Part shown: positions 55,242-64,000 of the stretch, one piece after another
Layout: the number at the start of each line of letters is the position of its first letter
Position numbering within the stretch: the first letter of the stretch is position 1
Assembly (NCBI RefSeq): GCF_013377785.1
Contig: NZ_JABXWT010000001.1
Coordinates: forward strand, 434,001 to 498,000
Direction: 5' to 3'
From: Ruegeria haliotis
GTDB lineage: Bacteria > Pseudomonadota > Alphaproteobacteria > Rhodobacterales > Rhodobacteraceae
Length of the DNA: 64,000 bases
The notes under the pieces: model-generated
What the model was told of the DNA's origin: nothing
The model's database searches: none
Seen by the model: the letters and a program-made list of their open reading frames with translations, nothing else
Position numbers and translations under genes: made by a program

Positions 55242-56129
55242 ATGAGTGATTTTGATGACTTGAAGCCAAAAGATAGAGAAAACATTGATTTTCTGCTGGA
55301 AAAATCTGGCTTCGACATGGCGGGTTGGGTTCAAAAAAAAGTTGACGAACAATTACGAATAGGAGTGAGTCCGCGACAGCCGAAATGGGCTCCGCGATCT
55401 GATGGATCGCATTGGGCTTGGAAACAGGGCGATAAAATCGTTCTGTCCGTATGGCATGATCCCCTTCACCTTATCGAGAGAGACGGGAAGGTAGTTGCTA
55501 CGAGTGCAGATCGTGCAAGGGACATCCGCGAAGGAAAAAACCAAAAGGCTTTAGAATTCGCTGAGATCATCGCGGCAGCGGTAGAAGAAAAACTCTACAT
55601 CCAGACAATTGTCCTCCTTCCGAAGAAAACAGGGAACCCTGGCAAGAAAATGGAAAGCTCGGGAAAGCGGGAATTCGACTCCGCCCCGTGGACCGTTACC
55701 GCATTTAATGGTGAGACCGGTGAATATGAAGTTACTCGTGGCAAGCATCCATTTCCTGATCCGATGCCCATTGATCCGGAGCTTCGGGCTTTTGAAGGTG
55801 AGAAGCGCGGGAGATTTGTTTCAGGGCGATACAGAGAACGGCGCTTGCGAGAGCAAAAAGTCAAGAAATTCAAGCAAGATCATGGCCGTCTGTTTTGTGA
55901 GGTGCCAGACTGTGGGTTCGATTTCGAATTGGCCTATGGCGAAATAGGTCGGGATTTTGCCGAAGTGCATCACCTTAATCAACTAAGCAAGGCACCGGAG
56001 AATGGTACGGGGACGGCGCTAGATCAATTCGCTGTCGTTTGTGCGAACTGTCACCGGATGATTCATCGGGGTGGTGAATGCCGGGCGTTGAAAGAAGTCT
56101 CTCCGAAGGGAGCTAGGAATGTTCAATAA
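55242..56129 (+). CDS. McrA-type HNH nuclease inside the leucine operon
   Basis: The 295-residue protein ends in an HNH domain of the McrA type: CEVPDCGFDFELAYGEIG (Cys219 and Cys224), DFAEVHHLNQLSK (catalytic His) and CANCHRMIH (Cys267, Cys270). These are the metal and nuclease residues of the family. Residues 1-190 form a domain I do not recognise, with WAWKQGDKIVLSVWHDPLHL near the start and a basic linker GRFVSGRYRERRLREQKV before HNH. The gene is AT-rich (23 of 60 bases GC at 55261-55320) against 40 of 60 in its neighbour. It starts eight bases after liuB with GAGG, and overlaps the start of liuD by 11 bases. Confidence 0.82.
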   Translation: MSDFDDLKPKDRENIDFLLEKSGFDMAGWVQKKVDEQLRIGVSPRQPKWAPRSDGSHWAWKQGDKIVLSVWHDPLHLIERDGKVVATSADRARDIREGKNQKALEFAEIIAAAVEEKLYIQTIVLLPKKTGNPGKKMESSGKREFDSAPWTVTAFNGETGEYEVTRGKHPFPDPMPIDPELRAFEGEKRGRFVSGRYRERRLREQKVKKFKQDHGRLFCEVPDCGFDFELAYGEIGRDFAEVHHLNQLSKAPENGTGTALDQFAVVCANCHRMIHRGGECRALKEVSPKGARNVQ

Positions 56130-58050
56130 AATCCTGATTTCCAACCGGGGTGAGATCGCTTGCCGTGTTATGGAATCGGCCCAAAAGATGGGTGTGTCTT
56201 GCGTCGCGGTCTATTCAGACGCCGATGCTTCGGCCAAACACGTGCAGATGGCAGATGAAGCCGTTCATATTGGCGGTGCGGCTCCGGCGGACAGTTACCT
56301 CAAGGGCGATGTGATCATTCAGGCGGCGTTGGATACCGGGGCGCAAGCGATCCATCCCGGCTATGGCTTTCTGTCTGAAAACCCGGATTTCGTGGATGCG
56401 GTGGAGGCGGCTGGCCTGACATTTATCGGACCGTCGGCGGATGCGATCCGCAAGATGGGCCTCAAGGACGCAGCCAAGGTGTTGATGGAGCAGGCCGGTG
56501 TGCCCGTGGTTCCGGGCTATCACGGGGACAACCAGGACCCTGAGCATCTGGCCGGTGCCGCCGACACAATCGGCTACCCAGTTCTGATCAAAGCGGTTGC
56601 GGGTGGTGGCGGCAAGGGGATGCGGCTGGTCGAAAGGCCCGAGGATTTTGCCGCAGCGCTCGACAGCGCGCGGGGCGAGGCGCGGACAGCTTTCGGCAAT
56701 GACGCGGTTCTGGTTGAAAAATTCGTTTCCAAGCCGCGTCATATTGAGATTCAGGTGTTTGGTGACGGCACCCACGCGGTGCATCTGTTCGAACGCGATT
56801 GCTCGTTGCAGCGGCGCCATCAGAAGGTGATTGAAGAGGCTCCGGCCCCCGGCATGACCGCTGAAATGCGTGAGGCGATGGGGCATGCAGGGGTGCGCGC
56901 CGCCGAGGCAATTGGCTACAAGGGCGCGGGCACCGTTGAGTTCATCGTTGATGCCTCGGACGGGCTGCGCCCGGATCGGTTCTGGTTCATGGAGATGAAC
57001 ACACGCCTTCAGGTCGAACATCCTGTGACCGAAGCGATCACCGGTGTGGATCTGGTCGAATGGCAGTTGCGCGTGGCGGCAGGTGAAACCCTGCCAAAAC
57101 GTCAAGAGGAGTTGTCCATCATCGGGCACGCGTTCGAAGCACGGCTTTACGCCGAGGATGTTTCAAAGGGGTTTTTGCCCGCAACGGGGTTGCTGACACA
57201 TCTGCAGTTCCCCGAAGGATGCCGGGCTGACAGTGGGGTGCGGGCCGGGGATACGATCAGCCCGTGGTACGATCCGATGATTTCCAAGGTCGTTGTACAT
57301 GGGCCGACGCGTGCCATCGCTTTGGAAACATTGCATCGTGCGCTGCGCGGCACCGAGGTCGGTGGGACGGTTACCAACCTGGCCTTTCTGGGCGCGCTGA
57401 CACGGCATCAAGGATTTGCCTCGGGCGATGTCGATACGGGCCTGATCGGTCGGGATATTGATGTGTTGGTGAAGGAGGCTGAGGCTGCTCCGACAACTTT
57501 CGTTGCGGCGGCGATGCATGCGCTAGCGCTGATTGAAACGGCGGGAGAGACCGGATTCACCTTGTGGGCTCCGCTGCATCGTGCGGTGCAGTTGATGCGG
57601 GGCGGCGAAGTTGTCGACCTGGATGTGCAGGTCGAAGGGCCAGACCGGCAAGTCTGGCAGATCGCCGAAACGACCGTTGTTGCCCAGCGACAGGATGGAA
57701 GGTGGAGCATCAACGGCCAGCCGATGCCCCGCGTCGCGATCGCGGGTGCTGAGATCACGGTTTTCGAAGGCTACGGACAAGCTTTTGAAATAGTCGACCC
57801 GCTGGACCGGGATTCCGGTGCGGCGGGCGACACCAATGTGGTTGAGGCGCCGATGCCTGGTCTGGTCAAGGCGGTGTTTGCCGTTGGTGGTCAGGCTGTG
57901 ATGGAAGGTGACCGGTTGGCCATTCTGGAGGCCATGAAGATGGAGCATTCTTTGCTGGCCGCACGTGATGGTGTGGTGGCCGAAGTGCTGACCGAAGCCG
58001 GTGCGCAGGTCGAGGCCGGCGCCGCGCTGGTGCGATTGGAAGAGGAGTGA
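56119..58050 (+). CDS. liuD: Methylcrotonyl-CoA carboxylase, biotin (alpha) subunit
   Basis: The 643-residue subunit contains biotin carboxylase (ILISNRGEIACRVMESAQKM, HPGYGFLSENPDF, AGGGGKGMRLV ATP loop, MEMNTRLQVEHPVTE) and, at the C-terminus, a biotin carrier domain with EAMKMEHSLLA, the Lys being biotinylated. It supplies carboxybiotin to the beta subunit. AAGGGAG lies in the end of the HNH gene, six bases of spacing before the ATG at 56119, so its translation start depends on sequence within that gene. Confidence 0.95.
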   Translation: MFNKILISNRGEIACRVMESAQKMGVSCVAVYSDADASAKHVQMADEAVHIGGAAPADSYLKGDVIIQAALDTGAQAIHPGYGFLSENPDFVDAVEAAGLTFIGPSADAIRKMGLKDAAKVLMEQAGVPVVPGYHGDNQDPEHLAGAADTIGYPVLIKAVAGGGGKGMRLVERPEDFAAALDSARGEARTAFGNDAVLVEKFVSKPRHIEIQVFGDGTHAVHLFERDCSLQRRHQKVIEEAPAPGMTAEMREAMGHAGVRAAEAIGYKGAGTVEFIVDASDGLRPDRFWFMEMNTRLQVEHPVTEAITGVDLVEWQLRVAAGETLPKRQEELSIIGHAFEARLYAEDVSKGFLPATGLLTHLQFPEGCRADSGVRAGDTISPWYDPMISKVVVHGPTRAIALETLHRALRGTEVGGTVTNLAFLGALTRHQGFASGDVDTGLIGRDIDVLVKEAEAAPTTFVAAAMHALALIETAGETGFTLWAPLHRAVQLMRGGEVVDLDVQVEGPDRQVWQIAETTVVAQRQDGRWSINGQPMPRVAIAGAEITVFEGYGQAFEIVDPLDRDSGAAGDTNVVEAPMPGLVKAVFAVGGQAVMEGDRLAILEAMKMEHSLLAARDGVVAEVLTEAGAQVEAGAALVRLEEE

Positions 58051-58128
58051 TCTGTCCTTGTGCTGCGTCTCGTGGCACAGTCGGGCCAACCATTGGTAAA
58101 ACGATAACAAATTGCGAGGAGCGCTGTG

Positions 58129-58983
58129 ATGGGTGAACGGGTCGAGATCTTTGAGGTGGGGCCGCGCGACGGGCTTCAGAATGAAAAGCGTGAAATCCCG
58201 ACAGCCGAGAAAGTGGCCCTTGTCGATTGCCTGTCGCGAGCGGGTTTCAACCGGATCGAAGTGGCCAGCTTTGTGTCTCCGAAATGGGTGCCTCAGATGG
58301 CGGGCAGCGCAGAGGTTCTGACAGGGATCAAGCGGACTGATGGTGTTCGATACACGGCCCTGACGCCGAATATGCGTGGGTATGAGGATGCTTTGGCTGC
58401 CAAAGCTGATGAGATCGCGATCTTTGCATCGGCGTCCGAGGGATTTTCGAAGGCCAATATCAACGCAACCATCGCCGAGTCGATTGAACGGTTCGCCCCG
58501 ATCCTTGAAGCCGCACGGCATATCGATCTACCCGTTCGCGGATATGTCTCGTGCGTGACGGATTGTCCGTATGATGGCCCCACCCCGCCCGAGAAGGTGG
58601 CCGAGGTCGCGGATCTGCTGTTCTCGCACGGCTGCTATCAGATTTCGTTGGGCGATACGATCGGGCAGGGTACGCCGGACACGATTGCCCACATGCTGCT
58701 GGCTGTCCGCGAACGGGTACCTGTTACGCGGCTGGCTGGGCACTTCCATGATACGAACGGCCGGGCCATCGACAACATTGATGCGTCACTGGCGCTGGGC
58801 GTCCGGGTGTTTGACGCGGCGGTTGGTGGATTGGGCGGGTGTCCCTATGCGCCGGGTGCTGCCGGGAACGTGGCGACCGAAGCGGTTGCGGCACATCTGG
58901 AGCGGCTTGGATACGAAACGGGTTTGGATGCAGAGGTTCTGGAAGAGGCTGCGCAGATGGCCCGGGCAATGCGAGAAGATTGA
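58129..58983 (+). CDS. liuE: Hydroxymethylglutaryl-CoA lyase
   Basis: HMG-CoA lyase cleaves HMG-CoA to acetyl-CoA and acetoacetate, the last leucine step. The 284 residues are typical: EVGPRDGLQNEKREIPTAEK, IEVASFVSPKWVPQMAG, RGYVSCVTDCPYDGPTPPEK, SLGDTIGQGTPDT, LAGHFHDTNGRAIDN and the catalytic Cys loop VGGLGGCPYAPGAAGNVATE. The ATG at 58129 is used with GAGGAG seven bases upstream; GTG at 58126 is adjacent. Confidence 0.96.
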   Translation: MGERVEIFEVGPRDGLQNEKREIPTAEKVALVDCLSRAGFNRIEVASFVSPKWVPQMAGSAEVLTGIKRTDGVRYTALTPNMRGYEDALAAKADEIAIFASASEGFSKANINATIAESIERFAPILEAARHIDLPVRGYVSCVTDCPYDGPTPPEKVAEVADLLFSHGCYQISLGDTIGQGTPDTIAHMLLAVRERVPVTRLAGHFHDTNGRAIDNIDASLALGVRVFDAAVGGLGGCPYAPGAAGNVATEAVAAHLERLGYETGLDAEVLEEAAQMARAMRED

Positions 58984-58992
58984 GATACGGGC

Positions 58993-59775
58993 ATGTTTGA
59001 AACGATCACAGTGGCGACAGACGCGCGTGGCGTTGCAACGCTGACGCTAAACCGGCCGGAAAAGCACAACGCGATGTCGGCTATGATGATTGCGGAACTG
59101 ACACAGGCGGCGGGTCAGCTGGGCAAGGATGACACGGTGCGCGTGGTTGTTCTGACCGGCGCTGGCAAAACATTCTGCGCTGGGGGTGATCTGGGTTGGA
59201 TGCGGGATCAGATGGCCGCAGATTCAGCCACGCGGTTTACCGAGGCGCGTAAGCTGGCGGAAATGCTGCAAGCACTCAATACCCTGCCCAAGCCTTTGAT
59301 CGGGGCGCTGCAAGGCAACGCTTTTGGTGGTGGTGTCGGATTGGCGGCTGTCTGCGACGTTGCTATCGGCGTGAACAGCTTGAAAATGGGCCTGACGGAA
59401 ACCAAGCTGGGATTGATCCCGGCAACCATCGGTCCCTATGTGACCGCCAGAATGGGCGAGGCGCGAGCCCGGCGTGTCTTTATGTCTGCCCGTCTTTTTG
59501 ATGCAAACGAAGCTGTTGATCTCGGGCTGTTGACCAAAGCGATCTCCTCTGTTGATCTTGGTGACGCGGTCGAGGTTGAAATTCTGCCTTACCTGTCCTG
59601 CGCCCCAGGTGCGGTGACTTCAGCCAAGGAATTGGTGCGGCAATTGGGTCCTCGTATTGACGATGCCGTGATAGACCAGACGATCACGGCTCTGGTACAG
59701 CGTTGGGAAACCCCCGAGGCACAGGAAGGGATCAGCGCCTTTTTCGACAAACGAAAACCTGTATGGAAAACTTAG
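58993..59775 (+). CDS. liuC: Enoyl-CoA hydratase, probable methylglutaconyl-CoA hydratase
   Basis: The 260-residue crotonase-fold protein has TLNRPEKHNAMSAMMIAEL, VLTGAGKTFCAGGDLGWM, KPLIGALQGNAFGGGVGLAA and LTETKLGLIPATIGPYV. In the leucine pathway this enzyme hydrates 3-methylglutaconyl-CoA to HMG-CoA, the substrate of the lyase encoded just upstream (gap of nine bases). The assignment rests on context; crotonase sequences alone do not fix the substrate. Confidence 0.85.
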   Translation: MFETITVATDARGVATLTLNRPEKHNAMSAMMIAELTQAAGQLGKDDTVRVVVLTGAGKTFCAGGDLGWMRDQMAADSATRFTEARKLAEMLQALNTLPKPLIGALQGNAFGGGVGLAAVCDVAIGVNSLKMGLTETKLGLIPATIGPYVTARMGEARARRVFMSARLFDANEAVDLGLLTKAISSVDLGDAVEVEILPYLSCAPGAVTSAKELVRQLGPRIDDAVIDQTITALVQRWETPEAQEGISAFFDKRKPVWKT

Positions 59776-59874
59776 GTTTAGCGCCAACTACCTGAGGTGT
59801 GGATTCGCCGCAACTGCGGGCCGGGTGCAGCGGAGAGCAAGCGGAATATTAGCCTCCTGCGTGATTGTGTTCGG

Positions 59875-59903
59875 TTGACCCTCTGACCCCACAGGGATAG
59901 AGA
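59875..59903 (+). promoter_or_regulatory. Candidate promoter of the nuo operon
   Basis: TTGACC (59875-59880) and TAGAGA (59898-59903) are separated by 17 bases, about 65 bases before the nuoA start, in a 193-base gap after the leucine cluster. Confidence 0.6.
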
Positions 59904-59968
59904 ATGTCCAGTCAACACGCCAATTGACGGCGCACCCTCTCGAGGCTTGCGCAGGAAAGGAGCTATTC

Positions 59969-60334
59969 GTGGAAGACCTGTTGCGGGAATATCTCCCGAT
60001 CCTGGTGTTTCTTGCCGTGGCCGTCGGCCTTGGAATCGTCTTGATTCTGGCGGCTGTGGTACTGGCTGTCCGCAATCCCGACCCCGAAAAAGTCAGCGCC
60101 TATGAATGCGGGTTTAACGCGTTCGATGATGCGCGGATGAAATTCGATGTCCGATTCTATCTGGTCTCGATTCTTTTCATCATCTTCGATCTGGAAATCG
60201 CCTTTTTGTTCCCATGGGCCGTGGGCTTCAAGGACATCAGCGATGTCGGCTTCTGGTCCATGATGGTGTTCCTGGGTGTTCTGACCATCGGCTTTGCCTA
60301 TGAGTGGAAGAAGGGAGCGCTGGAATGGGAGTGA
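59969..60334 (+). CDS. nuoA: NADH-quinone oxidoreductase subunit A
   Basis: NuoA is a small membrane subunit of complex I. The 121 residues have three transmembrane helices ([20 protein letters not shown], a central [19 protein letters not shown] and [20 protein letters not shown]) and the conserved loop [20 protein letters not shown] with its Cys. Start is GTG at 59969 with AAGGAG eight bases upstream; an earlier in-frame frame to 59924 lacks support. Confidence 0.96.
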   Translation: MEDLLREYLPILVFLAVAVGLGIVLILAAVVLAVRNPDPEKVSAYECGFNAFDDARMKFDVRFYLVSILFIIFDLEIAFLFPWAVGFKDISDVGFWSMMVFLGVLTIGFAYEWKKGALEWE

Positions 60335-60858
60335 TGACGGGTGCAAACACCGCCGGCGTCGACAAGGAAGTCGCCACCCAGGCCCTGAATGCCGAGCTGC
60401 AGGACAAGGGGTTCCTGCTGACTTCGACCGAGGACATCATCAATTGGGCCCGTACCGGGTCGCTGCACTGGATGACCTTTGGTCTGGCCTGTTGCGCGGT
60501 AGAAATGATGCACACCTCGATGCCGCGTTACGATGCGGAACGGTTCGGCATCGCCCCTCGCGCATCCCCGCGCCAGTCAGATGTGATGATCGTGGCTGGA
60601 ACGCTGACCAACAAGATGGCCCCAGCGTTGCGTAAGGTCTACGACCAGATGCCCGAGCCGCGCTATGTGATCTCGATGGGTTCGTGCGCCAATGGTGGTG
60701 GATACTACCACTATTCCTATTCCGTTGTGCGCGGCTGTGACCGGATTGTACCGGTCGACATCTACGTCCCCGGCTGCCCTCCGACGGCTGAGGCACTGCT
60801 TTATGGCCTGATGCAACTGCAACGTAAGATCCGCCGTACCGGCACGATTGTACGCTGA
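60325..60858 (+). CDS. nuoB: NADH-quinone oxidoreductase subunit B
   Basis: NuoB carries the N2 [4Fe-4S] cluster at the end of the peripheral arm of complex I. The 177 residues contain [48 protein letters not shown] and [14 protein letters not shown], which include the cluster cysteines. The ATG at 60325 has AGGGAG seven bases upstream; another ATG at 60334 overlaps the nuoA stop as TGATG. Confidence 0.97.
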   Translation: MGVMTGANTAGVDKEVATQALNAELQDKGFLLTSTEDIINWARTGSLHWMTFGLACCAVEMMHTSMPRYDAERFGIAPRASPRQSDVMIVAGTLTNKMAPALRKVYDQMPEPRYVISMGSCANGGGYYHYSYSVVRGCDRIVPVDIYVPGCPPTAEALLYGLMQLQRKIRRTGTIVR

Positions 60859-60868
60859 GGAGAGGCAG

Positions 60869-61474
60869 ATGAGCGAAGCACTCAAAGAACTCGGCGCGCA
60901 GCTGGAACTGAAACGGACAGATTGCGTTTTGTCCTGGGATGTGACCCACGGCGAATTGAATGTAGATGTCGCGCCGTCGAACCTGGTCGAATTTATCGAA
61001 TTCTTGAAATCCGATCGCAGTTGCCAATTCTCAACACTGGTGGATATCACTGGCGTCGACTATCCCGAACGCGCCAAGCGGTTCGACGTGGTCTATCACT
61101 TCCTGTCGATGTACCAGAACCAGCGCATCCGCCTGCGGGTGTCGATCCGTGAAGAAGACATGGTTCCGTCCATTGTCGACGTCCACCCCTCGGCCAACTG
61201 GTTCGAGCGCGAGGTGTTCGACATGTTCGGCATCCTGTTTTCGGGTCACCCGGACCTGCGGCGCATCCTGACCGATTATGGTTTCCGCGGCTATCCGCTG
61301 CGCAAGGATTTCCCGACCACCGGCTATACCGAGGTCCGCTATGACGAGGCGCAGAAGCGTGTCGTATACGAGCCCGTGTCGCTGGTACAGGAATACCGTC
61401 AGTTTGATTTCATGTCCCCGTGGGAAGGCGCGAATTACATTCTGCCCGGGGATGAGAAACAGGAGTCTGAATGA
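60869..61474 (+). CDS. nuoC: NADH-quinone oxidoreductase subunit C
   Basis: NuoC is the 30-kDa peripheral-arm subunit of complex I. The 201 residues have the family core [40 protein letters not shown] and [20 protein letters not shown], ending with the [13 protein letters not shown] tail. It is not fused to NuoD, as is usual in alphaproteobacteria. GAGGAGAGG precedes the ATG. Its stop overlaps the start of the next micro-gene. Confidence 0.96.
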   Translation: MSEALKELGAQLELKRTDCVLSWDVTHGELNVDVAPSNLVEFIEFLKSDRSCQFSTLVDITGVDYPERAKRFDVVYHFLSMYQNQRIRLRVSIREEDMVPSIVDVHPSANWFEREVFDMFGILFSGHPDLRRILTDYGFRGYPLRKDFPTTGYTEVRYDEAQKRVVYEPVSLVQEYRQFDFMSPWEGANYILPGDEKQESE

Positions 61475-61647
61475 TGGGTGGCATCTGGTGGCTGATCCTT
61501 TCTGCACTGACCATCATCCCGATGGTGAAGATATTGCCGTTTTTCGGGATCAACAAATACTGGTGCCTTCTTTGTCTGGTCCCGTTTGGCACAATCGCGT
61601 TGCTGTGGTGGGTGGGGATGAAACTGCAAGAGTTGGAGCGCCGCTGA
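61471..61647 (+). CDS. Small membrane protein in the nuo operon (58 codons)
   Basis: The 58-residue product has two hydrophobic segments, [20 protein letters not shown] and [20 protein letters not shown], joined by a short loop, and ends in a charged tail LQELERR. It overlaps the nuoC stop (ATGA, with a second ATG giving TGATG) and ends one base before the next ATG. Alphaproteobacterial nuo operons often carry unassigned small genes; this could be an assembly factor or accessory subunit, but the function is not known. Confidence 0.65.
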   Translation: MMGGIWWLILSALTIIPMVKILPFFGINKYWCLLCLVPFGTIALLWWVGMKLQELERR

Positions 61648-61648
61648 G

Positions 61649-61786
61649 ATGCTGACGATGCTGGGGGAACTGATTGCTTTGGGGGCTTTAGGCGCCCTGC
61701 TGGCAGGGGCCGCAGCCAAAGCGCTTGAGGCGGAAAAGGTCCGGGTTCGGGCCGATGCGAAAAAGAATAAGAGGGGACGGCGTTGA
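61649..61786 (+). CDS. Small membrane-anchored protein in the nuo operon (45 codons)
   Basis: The 45-residue product has one helix ([20 protein letters not shown] then AAAKALEAE) and a strongly basic end ([16 protein letters not shown]). One membrane anchor with a basic tail is what is seen. It sits between the 58-codon gene and nuoD, and its stop overlaps the nuoD ATG as TGATG, so the packing supports that it is translated. No family is recognised. Confidence 0.55.
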   Translation: MLTMLGELIALGALGALLAGAAAKALEAEKVRVRADAKKNKRGRR

Positions 61787-63009
61787 TGGACGGCTCCAGA
61801 TATGATGACGGCAGTTCGGACGCGCTGAGCGGCGAGCAGAAAATCCGTAACTTCAACATCAACTTTGGGCCGCAACACCCTGCGGCGCACGGTGTTTTGC
61901 GCCTGGTGCTGGAGCTGGACGGCGAGATTGTCGAGCGCTGCGATCCGCATATCGGCCTGCTGCACCGTGGCACTGAAAAGCTGATGGAAAGCCGGACTTA
62001 CCTGCAGAACCTGCCGTATTTCGACCGTCTCGATTACGTGGCGCCGATGAATCAGGAACATGCTTGGTGTCTGGCCATCGAAAAGTTGACCGGGGTCGAG
62101 GTCCCGCGCCGTGGCTCGCTGATCCGGGTACTGTATTCCGAGATCGGGCGCATTCTGAACCACCTGCTGAATGTGACCACGCAGGCGATGGACGTTGGCG
62201 CGCTGACCCCGCCGCTCTGGGGTTTTGAAGAGCGCGAAAAGCTGATGGTATTCTATGAACGCGCCTGCGGTGCCCGCCTGCACGCGGCCTATTTCCGCCC
62301 CGGCGGCGTGCATCAGGACCTGCCGCCGGAACTGCTGGATGATATCGAGACGTGGAGTCACGAGTTCCCCACCGTTCTGGATGACATCGACGGGCTGCTG
62401 ACTGAAAACCGCATCTTCAAGCAGCGCAATGTCGATATCGGTGTGGTGACTGAAGATGACATCCAAAAATACGGCTTTTCGGGCGTTATGGTGCGCGGAT
62501 CGGGTTTGGCATGGGATCTGCGTCGCGCGCAGCCCTATGAATGCTATGACGAGTTTGAATTCCAGATTCCCGTTGGCAAGAACGGTGATTGCTACGACCG
62601 CTATCTGGTGCGCATGGAAGAGATGCGCCAGTCGCTGCTGATCATCCGTCAGGCCATCGCCAAGATCCGCGACTGCCCCGGTGACGTATTGGCGCGTGGC
62701 AAGATCACCCCGCCGAAACGGTCGGACATGAAGACCTCGATGGAAAGTTTGATCCATCACTTTAAACTGTATACCGAGGGCTTCCACGTGCCTGCGGGTG
62801 AGGTTTATGCCGCCGTCGAAGCCCCCAAGGGTGAGTTCGGCGTCTTCTTGGTCGCCGATGGAACCAACAAACCCTACCGCGCCAAGCTGCGCGCGCCGGG
62901 TTTCCTGCATCTGCAAGCCATGGACTACGTCGCGGGGGGACATCAACTTGCTGACGTCGCCGCCATCATCGGCTCACTGGACGTTGTGTTCGGGGAGATT
63001 GATCGGTGA
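61786..63009 (+). CDS. nuoD: NADH-quinone oxidoreductase subunit D
   Basis: NuoD is the 49-kDa subunit that forms the quinone site with NuoB. The 407 residues include [85 protein letters not shown] and [20 protein letters not shown] with the terminal FGEIDR. The ATG at 61786 overlaps the preceding micro-gene stop. All expected family landmarks are present. Confidence 0.97.
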   Translation: MDGSRYDDGSSDALSGEQKIRNFNINFGPQHPAAHGVLRLVLELDGEIVERCDPHIGLLHRGTEKLMESRTYLQNLPYFDRLDYVAPMNQEHAWCLAIEKLTGVEVPRRGSLIRVLYSEIGRILNHLLNVTTQAMDVGALTPPLWGFEEREKLMVFYERACGARLHAAYFRPGGVHQDLPPELLDDIETWSHEFPTVLDDIDGLLTENRIFKQRNVDIGVVTEDDIQKYGFSGVMVRGSGLAWDLRRAQPYECYDEFEFQIPVGKNGDCYDRYLVRMEEMRQSLLIIRQAIAKIRDCPGDVLARGKITPPKRSDMKTSMESLIHHFKLYTEGFHVPAGEVYAAVEAPKGEFGVFLVADGTNKPYRAKLRAPGFLHLQAMDYVAGGHQLADVAAIIGSLDVVFGEIDR

Positions 63010-63488
63010 TGCTGCGGGCATTGATCATCGGATTGGCAGCTTTGACTGCGGCGCCCGTGTTGGCGACCTCGACCCATCCACAAGCGCTGGTGCTGGAAGT
63101 CATGCGCGAAAACAAATGCCGGCTTGAGACGTTGCGCGCCGAAGAATTGTTCTCGGCCCATGACCTGCGCCCCGAAGATGTCAGCGCGGTGGTGAATTCC
63201 TGGGCCGAGCAGGGGCTTGCAGGTTTGGACGGCCCGACATTCGAGATCGCGCCCGCCCTGTGTGGTGTGCACGGATTGGACGCTGATGATACCCAGGGCC
63301 GTGCCGACGTGCTGTATGACTTTGTACGCCTGAATGGCTGCCGTATGGACGCGGAAGTGGCCGAGATCAAGCTGCGCCCCGCCGGGTTTACTCGGGCTGA
63401 AACACCGGGCCTGATTGACGCGCTGATCACTTCGGGTCGCGCCCATCAGCAAGACCCTTATATTATCGTGATCGGAGATGCCTGCTGA
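63009..63488 (+). CDS. Exported protein with an internal duplication, between nuoD and nuoE
   Basis: The 159-residue precursor has a signal peptide ([19 protein letters not shown]). The mature part contains two similar segments of about 44 residues: residues 28-71 ([37 protein letters not shown]) and 101-145 ([38 protein letters not shown]). Each begins with an aromatic or hydrophobic residue, R, N and CR, and looks like a helix-turn-helix-like helical domain. Four cysteines (37, 85, 111, 159) could form disulfides. It overlaps nuoD and nuoE as TGATG on both sides. The function is unknown. Confidence 0.72.
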   Translation: MLRALIIGLAALTAAPVLATSTHPQALVLEVMRENKCRLETLRAEELFSAHDLRPEDVSAVVNSWAEQGLAGLDGPTFEIAPALCGVHGLDADDTQGRADVLYDFVRLNGCRMDAEVAEIKLRPAGFTRAETPGLIDALITSGRAHQQDPYIIVIGDAC

Positions 63489-64000
63489 TGCTGCGCCGTT
63501 TGCACTCAGAACAACCTGAAAGCTTTGCCTTCACCAGTGCCAACCAGCAATGGGCTGAAGCGCAGATCACCAAATACCCCGAGGGCCGTGAGGCCAGCGC
63601 GGTCATCCCGCTGCTATGGCGTGCGCAGGAGCAGGAGGGCTGGCTAAGCCGTCCGGCGATTGAATCCGTCGCTGATATGCTGGGCATGGCTTATATCCGG
63701 GTTCTTGAGGTTGCGTCCTTCTACTTCATGTTCCAACTGCAACCAGTTGGGTCCGTTGCGCATATACAAGTGTGCGGCACGACCTCATGCATGATCTGCG
63801 GGGCCGAGGATCTGATTGCGGTTTGCCGCGAAAAGATCACCGCAAAGCCGCATGCTCTGTCCGCTGATGGTAAGCTGAGTTGGGAAGAGGTCGAATGCCT
63901 CGGGTCGTGCACGAACGCGCCGATGGCGCAGATCGGCAAGGACTACTACGAAGATCTGACGGCCGAGAATTTTGGCAAGATCATCGACGATCTGGTCGCT
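63488..64000 (+). CDS. nuoE: NADH-quinone oxidoreductase subunit E (partial, runs off the window)
   Basis: NuoE carries a [2Fe-2S] cluster in the NADH-dehydrogenase module. The first 171 codons are present. They include [20 protein letters not shown], the ligands in [16 protein letters not shown] and [16 protein letters not shown]. These are the four expected cysteines (CGTTSC and CLGSC). The ATG at 63488 overlaps the preceding stop (TGATG). The C-terminus lies outside the window. Confidence 0.95.
   Translation, partial: MLRRLHSEQPESFAFTSANQQWAEAQITKYPEGREASAVIPLLWRAQEQEGWLSRPAIESVADMLGMAYIRVLEVASFYFMFQLQPVGSVAHIQVCGTTSCMICGAEDLIAVCREKITAKPHALSADGKLSWEEVECLGSCTNAPMAQIGKDYYEDLTAENFGKIIDDLVA

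Noticed and set aside
61435..62946. A 503-codon open frame antisense to nuoC/nuoD and the micro-genes
   Set aside because: It covers several certain genes on the other strand and shows no family motif; it is a shadow of GC-rich coding.
1..64000. CRISPR arrays, tRNA or rRNA genes, insertion sequences, integrases
   Set aside because: I looked for repeats with regular spacers, cloverleaf and rRNA motifs and transposase motifs and saw none; a tRNA scan would be needed to exclude a missed tRNA.

Overview
The window is about 64 kb of a GC-rich alphaproteobacterial chromosome. It most likely comes from the Rhodobacteraceae (Roseobacter group). The evidence is a CobS-type aerobic cobalamin enzyme, a nuo operon with extra small genes between the complex I genes, an E. 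coli-type PntAB, malate synthase G and a full leucine-degradation cluster. I see no rRNA, tRNA, CRISPR array, insertion sequence or prophage. Genes are densely packed, often with ATGA or TGATG overlaps.

Layout. 1-1.7 kb: start of cobS (leftward) and, divergent from it, a cobalamin riboswitch in front of a CbiM-like cobalt transport gene. 1.8-13.6 kb: mostly leftward housekeeping genes (J-domain protein, pepT, gatB, pepN) with bolA and a glycosyltransferase rightward, plus a low-GC exported protein of unknown function. 13.8-22.7 kb: glcB with a GlcG-like gene, a PuuD-like amidohydrolase, a two-subunit molybdenum hydroxylase facing a TetR regulator across a repeat-rich control region, kynU, and a small membrane methyltransferase-like gene. 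22.8-28.9 kb: pntAB, a VOC protein, a DUF3422 protein and an MFS transporter.

28.9-39.6 kb is a divergent transport and hydrolysis island. A peptide-type ABC transporter (binding protein and two permeases) runs leftward. A fused double ATPase, an ArgE-like deacylase and three tandem M20 amidohydrolases run rightward. The natural reading is uptake of acylated amino acids or short peptides followed by cytoplasmic deacylation. 39.6-49.4 kb holds moaA-waaA, a lipoprotein, an AlkD-like repair protein, a PPOX-family protein, glmU-glmS, a Gph-like phosphatase and a DegT-family aminotransferase.

49.4-59.8 kb is the leucine/isovalerate catabolic cluster: ivd, divergent ompW, an acyl-CoA synthetase, methylcrotonyl-CoA carboxylase beta and alpha subunits, HMG-CoA lyase and an enoyl-CoA hydratase. 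Two AT-rich accessory genes, an LprI-like secreted protein and an McrA-type HNH nuclease, sit inside it with seamless overlapping junctions. A sigma70-like promoter and a perfect inverted repeat precede ivd.

59.9-64 kb is the start of the nuo operon: nuoA, nuoB, nuoC, two tiny genes of 58 and 45 codons, nuoD, an exported protein with an internal duplication, and nuoE running off the end.

The observations most worth following are the HNH gene between the two carboxylase subunits, the internally duplicated exported protein and the micro-genes in the nuo operon, the M20 triplication, and several unassigned operator-like repeats.
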